DNA of 64,000 nt from Bacteroidota bacterium (GTDB lineage: Bacteria; Bacteroidota; Bacteroidia; Bacteroidales; FEN-979). Each line of letters opens with the position of its first letter. The first letter of the stretch is position 1. The DNA lies in contig JAPLDH010000070.1 of assembly GCA_026391355.1 (NCBI GenBank), positions 27,822 to 91,821 on the forward strand, written 5' to 3'. The position numbers and the translations under genes were made by a program. This document shows, piece by piece, positions 1 to 8,692 of this stretch. Under the pieces are notes generated by a model. It worked only from the letters and a program-made list of their open reading frames with translations, was not told the DNA's origin and did no database searches.

Positions 1-978
1 TCCATCGGAAGGATCGATCTTGAGCAAAGAATGGAAATTACCCGGTTTTGTGACCTGCAGCCATAAATAATTCCCGCCAGATTCCAGACCTCCAAACTCA
101 GGATATACATCTTTATAGGTAAATGATTTCAAGGATTGATTATTGACATAATCGTACTGAACGAGGGTTACCGTTACGCTATCGTAATAACCACCACTAC
201 TGAAGGCATATGCTATCCACAGATAATTTCCATCAAAAGTTACCCCTGTAATTCTTCCAATGCTCCCGTTGCCGGCAAAATTTGTAACCTCTTCCAGCTT
301 ATACAATTCCGGAACCGGGGGATTTAGATCGGTTGTAACACCAAGCAGATTACTTCCTGCAATCTTCCCGTATTCATCCATCACCATGACCCGGTAATAA
401 TATGTTGTACCGGGACTGAGGCCATCGTTGTTTGTCATCCCGGCTGCATCTGTGCAGGTAGTATCACCAGGCTCAGTAAATACGTTGAGTAATGCACCCG
501 TATTTTCATCAAGGCCCGGAGAGTATCCCCTGTACACCTTATACTCCCTGAAGCCACTATCGCTTGACCTGGTCCAGGCGAGGGTAATGGAACGGTCAGT
601 ATGGGAAGGGCTTGAAAGCACAACCGGGTCCGGTAATAAAAGATTGAGGGTCAGGTTCCCGTTATTGACACTTACTTTTATATTTCTTTCCACATGACCG
701 CTGGATTTTTCCTGTGAGATATTCAGGGTATAATCTCCCTGAACAACATTGTCAATACTAAAGGTCCCTGACTTTGCCGCTAAACCCTCATATGTTCTTT
801 GTGCATTTGAAATTTTCACGGAAACATCCGGTGCCGTCGCTTCAATATTGGCAATCGAACCGGATACCGTAAAGGATGAAGAGGATTTGTCTTTTTTGCA
901 TGCATGCAACATTGCGAGGCTGATGACAATAAAAGCCAGTCGTTTTAAGGCCTGAAAAAGGCTATGTTTCTGGTTCAT
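1..978 (-). CDS. Lipoprotein with carboxypeptidase-like and fibronectin III-like domains (3' truncated)
   Basis: The frame is open from an ATG at 978 down to the left edge of the window (326 codons), so the C-terminus is missing. The N-terminus MNQKHSLFQALKRL leads into a hydrophobic stretch and the lipobox LHAC followed by KKDKSSSS, so a lipid-anchored envelope protein is predicted. Residues about 37-110 resemble a carboxypeptidase regulatory-like beta-sandwich. Residues about 111-220 look like a fibronectin type III domain (TLAWTRSSDSGF..YKVYRG, then GTTYYYRVMVMD). The remainder (GVTFDGNYLWIAYAF, GGLESGGNYLWLQ) has the look of a beta-propeller sensor or binding domain. The acidic residues expected after the Bacteroidota surface-export cysteine are replaced by KKDK, so I would not call it surface exposed. 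The function is unknown. Confidence 0.75.
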   Translation of the reverse strand, partial: MNQKHSLFQALKRLAFIVISLAMLHACKKDKSSSSFTVSGSIANIEATAPDVSVKISNAQRTYEGLAAKSGTFSIDNVVQGDYTLNISQEKSSGHVERNIKVSVNNGNLTLNLLLPDPVVLSSPSHTDRSITLAWTRSSDSGFREYKVYRGYSPGLDENTGALLNVFTEPGDTTCTDAAGMTNNDGLSPGTTYYYRVMVMDEYGKIAGSNLLGVTTDLNPPVPELYKLEEVTNFAGNGSIGRITGVTFDGNYLWIAYAFSSGGYYDSVTVTLVQYDYVNNQSLKSFTYKDVYPEFGGLESGGNYLWLQVTKPGNFHSLLKIDPSDG

Positions 979-1109
979 ATGAAAATTGTTTATCCTTTAT
1001 TCAGGCAGTCGACCCGGTTACCTGTAATTAAGCTAATACAAATATAATCCTTTTTGATATCAATACCAAAAAAAAAATTGCCGGATCGCAGGTATTGCCA
1101 TCATTGCTA

Positions 1110-2285
1110 CTAAAAGGATCCCTTCATTCTGATAAATACAGAAGTTTGTTCTGATCCGTAGAATTTCGGGTCGTATGACTGGAAGGATTGTGCGATCACC
1201 GAAAGGTCAAGATTGTTCATGAGAGAGAACGTAAAAACCGGGATGATGAAATACATCTTGTTGGAAGGATTGAAGATCCCTGCAAGTGAAAGACTGATCA
1301 GCGGAGTGGCAGGATAGGAGATGTTAGCGAAAATGGAGAAACCGTTCAGGAACGGATTTTTGGCATTCAGCATTGCGGGGTTCAATTGATGGATCAGGAT
1401 ATTGGAGGCATTGGTTGAATTTGAATTGTAAAAACCCTCAAACTGGATGAATACCGAATTCCTGAAAGTGTAATCATATTCCACAGAAGAGAGGAATACC
1501 CCGGTTGTATCGCCAAAGTGCTTCCATGGCCGGAACCAGCTCATCTCCCCCTTAAAGCCACCTTTAGCGATCTGACCCGCCCATCCCAACCCCAATACGA
1601 GATCCTCCCGGGCACAGATGCCTGCGAGTGCCTGGAAATCGTACCTCCATCGGTTGAACCGGTATAGGCCGGCTGCGGTGATCTTCCTCTCCTTATCGGC
1701 CTTTACGGCAATTTCGGCTTTTGACGACGGACTGGTGAAATACTGGAACCTGACAGCATCGCTGCCGGGTTTTTCTTCATAATCAAAATCAAGATAGGAG
1801 TAAGTATTGAATACATCATTGGGATTCCATACATAGGTCTGGCTCCAGTTTATCCTCTGCCGCCCGATGGTGACCTGGAAATTATTCCGGGTATAATCAA
1901 GCCATAACCTGTCGACAGATGTATTCAGAACGTAAGAACTGCCATCGATAAGGTTCCACGACATATTTACAAGCCCGTAATCAGAGGCAATGAAGTCTTT
2001 GTACTGCGGGTTTAAACTTGTCAGTCCACCCCAGTATAAACGGTTCCTCTCTTCGAGACAGAAAGTAAAATGCTGTGAAATGTTCCATTTGAAGTTAAGT
2101 CTGTTATGTAAAAGGTTGTTGGTCACCCAGTCCTGATCGGTTTTATGGATGATCACTGTTTGCATGTCTTTCAGGTACCCATTGATCGACCACTTCTGTT
2201 CCTTCTGTTCCATCACTGAGTCCTGGGAATAGGTATTCACAGCAAGTGACAACAGGACAAACAACAAATATGTACAAATTCTCAT
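1110..2285 (-). CDS. Outer-membrane beta-barrel protein, last gene of the ABC operon
   Basis: This 391-residue protein has a clear signal peptide (MRICTYLLFVLLSLAVNTYSQ, cleavage after Q or before it). The body alternates short aromatic-rich amphipathic strands (for example LLHNRLNFKWNISQHFTF, FRYF-like pairs) and it ends in a hydrophobic strand with a terminal F (SVFIRMKGSF), as expected of an outer-membrane barrel. I recognise no specific family. It lies 22 bp downstream of an ABC ATPase gene on the same strand, and the FtsX permeases and a LolA-like protein precede it. A role as the outer-membrane partner or porin of that export system is inferred from context only. Confidence 0.7.
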   Translation of the reverse strand: MRICTYLLFVLLSLAVNTYSQDSVMEQKEQKWSINGYLKDMQTVIIHKTDQDWVTNNLLHNRLNFKWNISQHFTFCLEERNRLYWGGLTSLNPQYKDFIASDYGLVNMSWNLIDGSSYVLNTSVDRLWLDYTRNNFQVTIGRQRINWSQTYVWNPNDVFNTYSYLDFDYEEKPGSDAVRFQYFTSPSSKAEIAVKADKERKITAAGLYRFNRWRYDFQALAGICAREDLVLGLGWAGQIAKGGFKGEMSWFRPWKHFGDTTGVFLSSVEYDYTFRNSVFIQFEGFYNSNSTNASNILIHQLNPAMLNAKNPFLNGFSIFANISYPATPLISLSLAGIFNPSNKMYFIIPVFTFSLMNNLDLSVIAQSFQSYDPKFYGSEQTSVFIRMKGSF

Positions 2286-2307
2286 ATTCTTATTTTCCGG
2301 TGAGGAC

Positions 2308-2994
2308 TCAATTCTTCGAAATATCCCCTACGATCTTTCCGTCCTCCAGGGTGATCACTCTTCTGGCTTTCGCAACAACCCTTGGATCATGTGTGGAAAA
2401 AATAAATGTAATATTCTCCTCCCTGTTCAATATTTCCATGATCTCTAAAAGATTCTCGGCTGACTTTGAATCGAGGTTGGCCGTAGGTTCATCAGCGAGG
2501 ATAAACTTCGGTTTCGAAGCCAGCGCTCGGGCAACTGCAACCCGTTGCTGCTGACCCCCCGACAACTTATTCGGTCGTACGTTGATCTTATCACTTAAGC
2601 CAACGGAATCAAGCAGTTCAAGTGTTCTCTTATCCCTTTGCTCCTTGTTCACACCCTGCAATTGCATAATGAACTCAACATTCTCTTTTGCAGTCAGCAC
2701 AGGGATCAGGTTGAACGACTGAAATACGAACCCGATATTCCTCAGCCTGAAATCGATCAGCATCCGGGACTTTAATCCAGTAATGTCAGTATTGTCAATT
2801 ACAATCTCACCTCCGGTTGGCGAATCAAGCCCTCCAACCAGGTTCAGCATGGTTGTTTTTCCCGACCCTGACGGTCCTACGATACAGGTGAATTCACCCT
2901 CCCTGAAAGCCAGGTCCACCCCGTTCAAAGCATACACAGGGATCGTTTTTGCATCATATACCTTGGTCAGGTTCCTGATCTCAATGATATTCAT
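2308..2994 (-). CDS. ABC transporter ATP-binding protein (LolD/MacB type)
   Basis: A 228-residue ATPase with Walker A GPSGSGKT, Q-loop VFQSFNLIP, signature LSGGQQQRVAVARAL, Walker B ILADEPTANLD and H-loop STHD. This is the LolD/MacB/FtsE-type subgroup that powers FtsX-fold permeases from the cytoplasm. I placed the start at the ATG at 2994 (MNIIEIRNLTKVY), because the 18 further N-terminal codons up to 3048 come from the flanking intergenic word array. The two permeases upstream (3262-5712) are the obvious partners. The substrate is unknown; lipoprotein release or extraction is suggested by the LolA-like protein in the same run. Confidence 0.93.
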   Translation of the reverse strand: MNIIEIRNLTKVYDAKTIPVYALNGVDLAFREGEFTCIVGPSGSGKTTMLNLVGGLDSPTGGEIVIDNTDITGLKSRMLIDFRLRNIGFVFQSFNLIPVLTAKENVEFIMQLQGVNKEQRDKRTLELLDSVGLSDKINVRPNKLSGGQQQRVAVARALASKPKFILADEPTANLDSKSAENLLEIMEILNREENITFIFSTHDPRVVAKARRVITLEDGKIVGDISKN

Positions 2995-3002
2995 ACCGTT
3001 AA

Positions 3003-3235
3003 TATTAGTCATAAGTCGTAAGTCATTATATATTAGGTCATTGGTCATTGGTCATTAGGTCATTAGGTCATTGGTCATTGGTCATTGGTCATTTGTCATT
3101 AGTCATTAGTCATTAGTCATTGGTCATTAGGTCATTGGTCATTGGTCATTAGTCATTAGTCATTGGTCATTAGGTCATCAGGTCATCAGGTCATTAGGTC
3201 ATTAGTCATTGGTCATTAGATATAAGGCAACAGGC
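3003..3235. repeat. Intergenic array of GGTCATTA/GGTCATTG words
   Basis: About 230 bp are built almost wholly from 7-9 nt words: GGTCATTG, GGTCATTA, AGTCATTA and, near 3010-3025, TAAGTCG. The order is irregular, with no constant spacer, and it interrupts the permease-ATPase gene run. Similar words recur in many other gaps of this window. Confidence 0.9.
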
Positions 3236-3261
3236 AGTAGTAATTCTTCATTCTTCATTCT

Positions 3262-4482
3262 TTATTCTATTCTTATCGCTTCCACCGGCTTTAATTTCAA
3301 TGCCTTCCTGGCCGGCATGATGGCCGAGAGGATACCCGTGCAGAATATCATCACGGTCAGGTTGATATATAGCTCCCTGCTGATGAAAGGATAAATTTTT
3401 GCGTCAAACCCATAAGCCCCTAACCCTTTGGATAATGACGACAGATCAATACCTGTCCGGTGGAAAAACCCTGTCAGGGCCGCACCCAGGATCATCCCTA
3501 TAATACCCCCGATGAGAGTCAGAAAAACGGTTTCCAACATGATCATCCTGAAAACCCTTGATTTGCTCATTCCCACTGCCATAAGCATCCCGAGTTCCCG
3601 TGTGCGTTCAAAAACGATCATCATCATTGTATTGACAATGCCGAAGGCAAGTGCAAACAAAATGATCCCGAGGATGATGTAAACCTCTATGGCGATGGCC
3701 GAAGTGATGAGTCCCATTTCAGGCCGAAGCTCGATCCAGTTCCTGATATCAAGACCCGGCAACCTGCTTTTCAGCAAAGTCTCGGCAACCGGGATCTTAT
3801 CAATATCCTTCAGTATCACCGCGATCTCCTGGCTTTCATTCTCTCCCTCCATTAAGGGATTGAGATCAGACTTTTTAATAAATACATTCGTTTCGTCAAA
3901 CACAGTGTTTGCAGTCCGGAAAATACCATTGACAGAAAATGCTGCTTCAGCCAGGTTACCGTCGGTGTTCTGAAAACGGATTACGATCTTCGACTTCAGT
4001 CTTACCTTGAGTTTATCAGCGAGTTTCCTGCCTATCACAATCTGATTCTTTCTTGTTCCCGTGAAATATCCTCCTCCGGTATCAGGAATTGTAGCATAGA
4101 GGTCACTCACTTTCTTTTCCTGTAACGGGTCTACACCCATTATTTGCACACCCGCTACGGAATTAGGAGAAGCGGCCATCCCGGTGATCCGGATCCGGGT
4201 ACAAACTGCCTTTACATCTGACCATTTCGAAATCATCCCTGCAATGCTATCGGCATCGGGAATGGAATATTGTGACTCAAAATTCTTAAGGAATTGCGGG
4301 TGGTGGATCTGAATGTGTGAAGTTTCATTATTGATGTCCATCCTTACCTTTTGCTCCATCATCCCGGTGATAATAGAAACTGCAAATATTCCCCCTGTCA
4401 GGCCCAGCGTTACGGAGATGATGACGATCATGCTCCTCACCTTATTTCTCCAGACATTCTTGAAGGCTATCTTAAAGATCAT
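3262..4482 (-). CDS. FtsX-like ABC transporter permease (second of pair)
   Basis: A 406-residue inner-membrane permease. TM1 follows the basic start motif FKNVWRNKVRS (residues about 14-40), then a periplasmic MacB-like core domain (about 45-260) and three C-terminal TM helices (about 270-300, 315-345 and 370-392). The C-terminus is the typical ALKLKPVEAIRIE. This is the LolC/E-MacB fold, a type VII or mechanotransmission ABC system. It follows the other permease gene by 9 bp and is separated from its ATPase gene by the word array at 3003-3235. The two permeases are of equal length but differ clearly in sequence, so a heterodimer is likely. The cargo is unknown. Confidence 0.9.
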   Translation of the reverse strand: MIFKIAFKNVWRNKVRSMIVIISVTLGLTGGIFAVSIITGMMEQKVRMDINNETSHIQIHHPQFLKNFESQYSIPDADSIAGMISKWSDVKAVCTRIRITGMAASPNSVAGVQIMGVDPLQEKKVSDLYATIPDTGGGYFTGTRKNQIVIGRKLADKLKVRLKSKIVIRFQNTDGNLAEAAFSVNGIFRTANTVFDETNVFIKKSDLNPLMEGENESQEIAVILKDIDKIPVAETLLKSRLPGLDIRNWIELRPEMGLITSAIAIEVYIILGIILFALAFGIVNTMMMIVFERTRELGMLMAVGMSKSRVFRMIMLETVFLTLIGGIIGMILGAALTGFFHRTGIDLSSLSKGLGAYGFDAKIYPFISRELYINLTVMIFCTGILSAIMPARKALKLKPVEAIRIE

Positions 4483-4491
4483 GACATTGTT

Positions 4492-5712
4492 TTATTTATG
4501 AAGGGATTCAACAATCCTGAGTGTAAAGGCTTTCCTGATGGGGTAGATACAGGTCAGCAATACGATTATCAGTACGCTGATGATATTCGATATAATGAAC
4601 CCGGGTTTAATTGCCAGGGGCATCAGTGGCTCAATGCCAAAACTTATAAATGCCTGGGCCATCCCCCCCCATAAATGGATTGGATAGAGGTGGAAATAAA
4701 CCATAATGGGCAGTGCTGTTACGACTCCTGAAAGGATTCCGGTAAGGCCGATAAATATCATCTCAAGGACAAGAATAAACGCCAGCCGGGTTTTCTGCAT
4801 GCCCACCGAAACCATCACCCCAAACTCTTTGGTGCGTTCGGTAGTCATCATAACCACCGTTCCGAAAATACCGAAACCAACGATCATGTAAAGAATTGCA
4901 ATGATGATCTTTCCGCCTCCAATCTTGGCCTTCAATGCCTGCATAACTTCTCCCATCATCTCATCCCAGCGCATGATCTCGTATTTCTCACCTCCGATTT
5001 TACTTCGTAAAGAGGCGACAGTCGCATTGATTTCATCAGGATTCACCAGGGTAATAGAAAGAGATGTTATCCTGTCTTGTGCATTGAAAAAGTACTGGGC
5101 AGTTGTAAGATTCATGTAAATCATCTGGTTATCGAGCTGGGGAGAAGGGATATGAATGATACCGGCAACAGGAAATTTCCCCGCTGCGCTTATTCCATGG
5201 TATCCCTGTCCCAAAAACACAACCGTGTCGCCTGGGGTAAGGTCGAGAAATGATGCGAGTCCCTGGGAAACAAGGATCCCATTTCCACTGCTATCCAGGT
5301 ATCTGCCTTTAATGACTTTCCGTGAGAGGTGGGTTAATGCGTCTTCCCTTACAGGATTAGTTCCTGAAATCATTACTGCTTTTGTTTGCTTTCCATAGGA
5401 TGAGAGTGCAAAATATTCCAGGCGGGGAACTGTTTTATCCACATTATTGGTCGCTTTGATAACGGCAGTGAGGGAATCATTGAACGGCATTGAATTATTG
5501 ATATCCCGGTCGTCCCAATACCCTTTTTTATGGATCTGGATATGGCCGGTGTATGACTGGATGGAGATCGAGATGAGATGATCAAACCAGCCTGTTTGCA
5601 ATGACCTGACGATCAATGCAAGGAATATGGCAAGAAATATGGATGCTGCGGTTAGCAGTGTTCTTCGCTTATTCCGCCAGATATTGCGCCATGCAAGCCG
5701 GATATCGTTCAT
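4492..5712 (-). CDS. FtsX-like ABC transporter permease (first of pair)
   Basis: A 406-residue permease with the same plan as its neighbour: N-terminal AWRNIWRNKRRTLL and TM1 (about 15-38), periplasmic MacB-like core (about 40-265), and three C-terminal TMs (about 272-300, 315-345 and 370-395). The linker contains TERTKEFGVMVSVGM, typical of FtsX-fold permeases. It starts 6 bp after the LolA-like gene. A transport unit with the downstream permease and ATPase is strongly suggested by context. Cargo and direction are not visible in the sequence. Confidence 0.9.
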   Translation of the reverse strand: MNDIRLAWRNIWRNKRRTLLTAASIFLAIFLALIVRSLQTGWFDHLISISIQSYTGHIQIHKKGYWDDRDINNSMPFNDSLTAVIKATNNVDKTVPRLEYFALSSYGKQTKAVMISGTNPVREDALTHLSRKVIKGRYLDSSGNGILVSQGLASFLDLTPGDTVVFLGQGYHGISAAGKFPVAGIIHIPSPQLDNQMIYMNLTTAQYFFNAQDRITSLSITLVNPDEINATVASLRSKIGGEKYEIMRWDEMMGEVMQALKAKIGGGKIIIAILYMIVGFGIFGTVVMMTTERTKEFGVMVSVGMQKTRLAFILVLEMIFIGLTGILSGVVTALPIMVYFHLYPIHLWGGMAQAFISFGIEPLMPLAIKPGFIISNIISVLIIVLLTCIYPIRKAFTLRIVESLHK

Positions 5713-5718
5713 AAAGAT

Positions 5719-6468
5719 CTATCTTGCTTTTTTCATATTCTGTTGCGAGAAGTAACCCTCATCGATCCTGATATTGAATTTCATATCTTCAATCCGCATG
5801 ACGGTCTTCTGCCCTTTTTTATTCTGAGGTATGATCTCAATACTGGTCGGGATCTTCCTGTCACCCATTTGTTTTATATCATATGCATTTTCCACATTAA
5901 CCAGCTTGTTGTCCTCATCATAATACTCCATCATCCATTGATCATAGCCATCCATTGTTATCCACATGATCACTTTACCCCACACCACGGCTGCATCGGG
6001 CAAAGGGATCATCTCTATCTTGTAACATTCCATCCCCCTTATCTTTTCTCTCCCCAGCAATTTATGGGTGTAGTCCACCACGATGGATGACTGTTTTACC
6101 AGGTCATCATTGGTAAAATCCGAGCCCATCCATGACTGGAGCATCATGGAAGGAGGGATTTTAATGGTTTTATCTACCGAAGGGACCCAGTTCCACATCT
6201 CGGTTTTGATCTTAAGGAAAACCTGCCCTTTGTCCCTGGCAGGGGCGGTGATCAGCACCATTGAATACTCCCTTCCTTTAGACCAGGTCTTCATCGTGAT
6301 GGTCCTTGTCCACTCAGGCCTTACGACAGTCATCGTTATGATTCCCTGGCTCGACAGACCCCGGCTCTTCTCATCGGCCCGCTGGATAATTTCTTTTGCA
6401 GTGGGGTTCTGGGCATACAACCCCTGCAAGCCAGCAAACACCAGTAGTGTGAGGATTAGCTTTTTCAT
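5719..6468 (-). CDS. LolA-like outer-membrane lipoprotein-sorting family protein
   Basis: This 249-residue exported protein has the signal peptide MKKLILTLLVFAGLQGLYAQ. I chose the ATG at 6468 because 14 extra upstream codons would precede an otherwise perfect signal peptide. The mature part (AKEIIQRADEKSRGLSS at the start, MKTWSKGREYSMVLITAPA, KTEMWNWVPSVDKTIKIPP, GRKI-like DRKIPTSIEI late) matches the LolA-like half-barrel family (COG2834 type), which binds lipoprotein acyl chains in the periplasm. Its start codon overlaps the stop of the SRPBCC gene (ATGA). It is probably the periplasmic carrier of the adjacent FtsX-type ABC system; this is inferred from context. Confidence 0.85.
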   Translation of the reverse strand: MKKLILTLLVFAGLQGLYAQNPTAKEIIQRADEKSRGLSSQGIITMTVVRPEWTRTITMKTWSKGREYSMVLITAPARDKGQVFLKIKTEMWNWVPSVDKTIKIPPSMMLQSWMGSDFTNDDLVKQSSIVVDYTHKLLGREKIRGMECYKIEMIPLPDAAVVWGKVIMWITMDGYDQWMMEYYDEDNKLVNVENAYDIKQMGDRKIPTSIEIIPQNKKGQKTVMRIEDMKFNIRIDEGYFSQQNMKKAR

Positions 6469-6860
6469 TTTAAATATGCTTTCATCGGTTCCCAGTAAAA
6501 CTGTTTCCATCCTTCTCTGAGTGCATCTAAATTTTCTTCAGGAACACCGGTTTGAAGGAAGATAAGTTTTGTTTTATCGCCCACCTTTGAAAAGAGAAAA
6601 GTGCAGGTCGAAAAATGGTCATCCGGCCATCCTTCTTCCGCAAAATGCCATGCCTGAACTATTTTCTTCCCTCCGATTAATTCTATATTATAACCAAGAC
6701 AATATCCGTCAAAAACACTGAATTTGCCATTTACCTTTGTGCTCATAACTGCTTTTGAACCGGTAAATGCAGCGTGTTTTTTCTGGTCCATGATCAACTG
6801 GTAAACCTGCTCAGGTGTCGCGGCAAATGTTACCGTTTGCCTGATTGATTTTGTTTTCAT
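6465..6860 (-). CDS. SRPBCC/AHSA1-like domain protein
   Basis: A 131-residue cytoplasmic protein with the helix-grip profile of the SRPBCC superfamily. It opens with IRQTVTFAATPEQVYQLIMD, followed by GKFSVFDGYCLGYNIEL, KKIVQAWHFAEEGWPDDHFS and a late motif ENLDALREGWKQFYWEPMK. These are close to AHSA1/START-like small-ligand-binding proteins. The stop TGA overlaps the next start (ATGA), so translational coupling with the LolA-like gene is likely. No ligand can be predicted. Confidence 0.85.
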   Translation of the reverse strand: MKTKSIRQTVTFAATPEQVYQLIMDQKKHAAFTGSKAVMSTKVNGKFSVFDGYCLGYNIELIGGKKIVQAWHFAEEGWPDDHFSTCTFLFSKVGDKTKLIFLQTGVPEENLDALREGWKQFYWEPMKAYLK

Positions 6861-6872
6861 TTCATTGTCGTT

Positions 6873-7214
6873 TTATTTTTTCTTAGAAGTCTTTGCAATT
6901 TTGTTATAATCCAACGCAAGGTTAACCCAGAATGTTAATTGTTCATTTGAAACCAGGACATCGGTCTCCACGTAAACAAAACCTTTCATTGCTTTTCCGG
7001 AAAAATCAAATGGGGTACATCCCACTATTTCAAGCACTTCCTCATACTTTTCAGGGGCCAGGCGAACCATCAAACGCTCCTTTATCACTCCGAGGCACAT
7101 TTTGTCGTTTACCATAAAACAGACGCCTCCAAACATCAGTTTTTCATCCACATTTTCTTGTGTAAGGGAAATTATTTCCCTTGTTCTGTCAGCTAATTTT
7201 TCGTTATATGTCAT
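6873..7214 (-). CDS. TfoX N-terminal domain family protein
   Basis: A 113-residue protein with MTYNEKLADRTREI, MFGGVCFMVNDKMCLGVI, MVRLAPEKYEEVL and FSGKAMKGFVYVE, the full set of motifs of TfoX_N-type small proteins. The start was set at the ATG at 7214, since the 16 extra upstream codons fall in non-conserved sequence. It is the first gene of the minus-strand run and lies 12 bp upstream of the SRPBCC gene. Members are usually annotated as TfoX/Sxy family, but without the C-terminal domain there is no evidence here for a competence role. Confidence 0.85.
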   Translation of the reverse strand: MTYNEKLADRTREIISLTQENVDEKLMFGGVCFMVNDKMCLGVIKERLMVRLAPEKYEEVLEIVGCTPFDFSGKAMKGFVYVETDVLVSNEQLTFWVNLALDYNKIAKTSKKK

Positions 7215-7311
7215 ATGTATCAGTAGGGTTGTTTCATTGATACTATCATTTGATACTATCAAAGGTACTGATTATTTTTAATCGATCAAAATTCTCTCAC
7301 TTTTGGGCACA

Positions 7312-7356
7312 ACACCCCGCGAGCAGCCGCGGTGTGCCTGCCTGCCGGTAGGCAGG
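7312..7356. repeat. Tandem GC-rich palindromes (REP-like)
   Basis: Two adjacent imperfect palindromes differ sharply in GC content from the AT-rich surroundings. One runs 7312-7335 (ACACC..GCGAGCAGCCGC..GGTGT), the other 7337-7356 (CTGCCTGCCGGTAGGCAG core). The second encodes the peptide PTGRQA on the minus strand, a string often seen where such palindromes have landed in Bacteroidota genomes (from general knowledge). It is likely a REP-type element. Confidence 0.6.
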
Positions 7357-7455
7357 GGTTTTACTTGTGTGTTGTCTTCATACAATGAGTCACAGCTATG
7401 CCTATAATAGTTGCCGTAACCGTTTAATATACAAAAGGGGTTCATTGCAACGATC

Positions 7456-7497
7456 CGTTCAATCCAAATGGATGCAAGCGACATCATGGATTGAACG
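7456..7497. repeat. Perfect 11-bp inverted repeat
   Basis: CGTTCAATCCA (7456-7466) is exactly inverted at 7487-7497 with a 20-nt loop. No U-run follows on either strand, so it is not an obvious terminator. It could be a remnant of a mobile element or an RNA hairpin. Confidence 0.6.
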
Positions 7498-7636
7498 CTA
7501 ATTATTTTCAGGTTCCGAAACAATAATTTCTTCTGAATAGCCAGGATATTAGATTTCATCATACTGAATGCGACAATTCCTAAAATAGGTCGCTTTTTAC
7601 TGTTTTAAGCCTCAACCTTCAGATCAAATTTTCATA

Positions 7637-7644
7637 TAACTTTG
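7637..7644 (+). promoter_or_regulatory. Candidate -7 element for ruvX operon
   Basis: TAACTTTG matches the Bacteroidota -7 consensus TAnnTTTG and lies 17 bp before the ruvX ATG. No convincing TTG/TTTG element is present 17-20 bp upstream, so the call is tentative. Confidence 0.35.
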
Positions 7645-7660
7645 CACCGATTTTGACAAT

Positions 7661-8083
7661 ATGGGACGGATACTTGCAATTGATTATGGACAAAAAAGAG
7701 TTGGCATCGCTGTAACGGATGAAATGCAAATTATAGCAAGTCCACTCACAACAATGCCGGCGGGGGAAATCATCCTTTTCCTGAAAGATTATATCGGAAA
7801 AAACAGTGTGGAGACCATCGTTGTCGGGGAACCGAAACAGATGAATAACACTGCTTCTGAATCGGTTAAATTCATTGATCCTTTTGTCAAAAGACTCAGG
7901 AAAGAATTTGCGGACATTAAGCTGGAACGAATCGATGAACGTTTCACTTCACTAATAGCAACCCAAACAATCCGGAATTCGGGATTAAAAAAGAAAGACA
8001 GACAGAACAAATCCCTTGTGGACGCGATCAGTGCAACAATTATCCTGCAATCTTTCCTGGAAGCCAAACAATTGAAACATTAA
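7661..8083 (+). CDS. ruvX: RuvX/YqgF-type Holliday junction resolvase-like nuclease
   Basis: A 140-residue protein with the RNase H-like fold of YqgF/RuvX. It has the N-terminal catalytic segment ILAIDYGQKRVGIAVTD, the middle acidic motif ETIVVGEPKQMNN, the family motif IERIDERFTS-like LERIDERFTSLIA and the C-terminal SLVDAISATIILQSFL. Members process pre-16S rRNA 5' ends in E. coli and are proposed Holliday-junction resolvases. Length is normal (about 138). It is followed after 18 bp by def. Confidence 0.95.
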   Translation: MGRILAIDYGQKRVGIAVTDEMQIIASPLTTMPAGEIILFLKDYIGKNSVETIVVGEPKQMNNTASESVKFIDPFVKRLRKEFADIKLERIDERFTSLIATQTIRNSGLKKKDRQNKSLVDAISATIILQSFLEAKQLKH

Positions 8084-8101
8084 ACTGAAGTTTAAATAAA
8101 T

Positions 8102-8674
8102 ATGATATTACCAGTAGTCGCTTTCGGTCACCCGGTCCTGAAGAAACCCGGAATCGAGATAGATCCTTCATACCCCGGGTTGGCTGATCTTATCAACAAT
8201 ATGTTTGAAACCATGTACCAGTCGGAGGGTGTCGGTCTGGCTGCACAGCAGGTTAACCATGCCATCCGCCTTTTTGTTGTAGACGCTTCTCCTTACAATG
8301 ACAAATTCCCTGAAGCAGTAGATTTTAAAAAGGTTTTCATCAATGCGAAGATCTATCAATATGAGGGAGAAGATATCCTGTTCAATGAAGGTTGCCTGAG
8401 CTTTCCCGGTATCAGGGAAGACATCGTCCGCAAACCGGTCATTTACATGAAATACCTCGATGAGAATTTCCAGCCGCATGATGAAAAATTTGAAGGCATT
8501 GTTGCCCGTGTCATGCAGCATGAATACGATCATACCGACGGAGTTACCTTTATCGAAAGGACGAGCCCTTTGAAAAGAATATTGCTGAAAGGAAAATTGA
8601 CGGATATTTCCAAAGGCAATGTAGATGTATCCTATAAAATGCTTTTCCCGTTATTGAAAAAAAAACGTGTATAA
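8102..8674 (+). CDS. def: Peptide deformylase
   Basis: A 190-residue metallo-enzyme that removes the formyl group from nascent N-termini. All three family motifs are intact: GVGLAAQQ (residues about 41-48), EGCLSFPG with the metal-ligand Cys (about 99-106), and QHEYDH carrying two His ligands and the catalytic Glu (about 140-145). The length fits type 1 deformylases of Bacteroidota. Its position between ruvX and a TPR lipoprotein gene, all in the same direction with short gaps, suggests one transcript. Confidence 0.97.
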   Translation: MILPVVAFGHPVLKKPGIEIDPSYPGLADLINNMFETMYQSEGVGLAAQQVNHAIRLFVVDASPYNDKFPEAVDFKKVFINAKIYQYEGEDILFNEGCLSFPGIREDIVRKPVIYMKYLDENFQPHDEKFEGIVARVMQHEYDHTDGVTFIERTSPLKRILLKGKLTDISKGNVDVSYKMLFPLLKKKRV

Positions 8675-8692
8675 ACTCAACTAAAATCAGAG

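Larger units (their letters stand above)
7215..7660. other. Gene-free stretch with palindromic elements
   Basis: These 446 bp separate the divergent TfoX-N and ruvX genes. A minus-strand frame of 94 codons (7278-7562) exists but has no family resemblance, and its middle is read from the palindromes at 7312-7356, so I do not call it a gene. The stretch may be the remains of a degraded gene or mobile element. Confidence 0.6.

Noticed and set aside
3003..3235. Possible CRISPR array
   Set aside because: Words are 7-9 nt, irregularly ordered and adjacent, with no 20-40 nt unique spacers and no cas genes.
7278..7562. Minus-strand frame of 94 codons
   Set aside because: It has no family signal, its centre is read from REP-like palindromes and it contains a palindrome-derived peptide.
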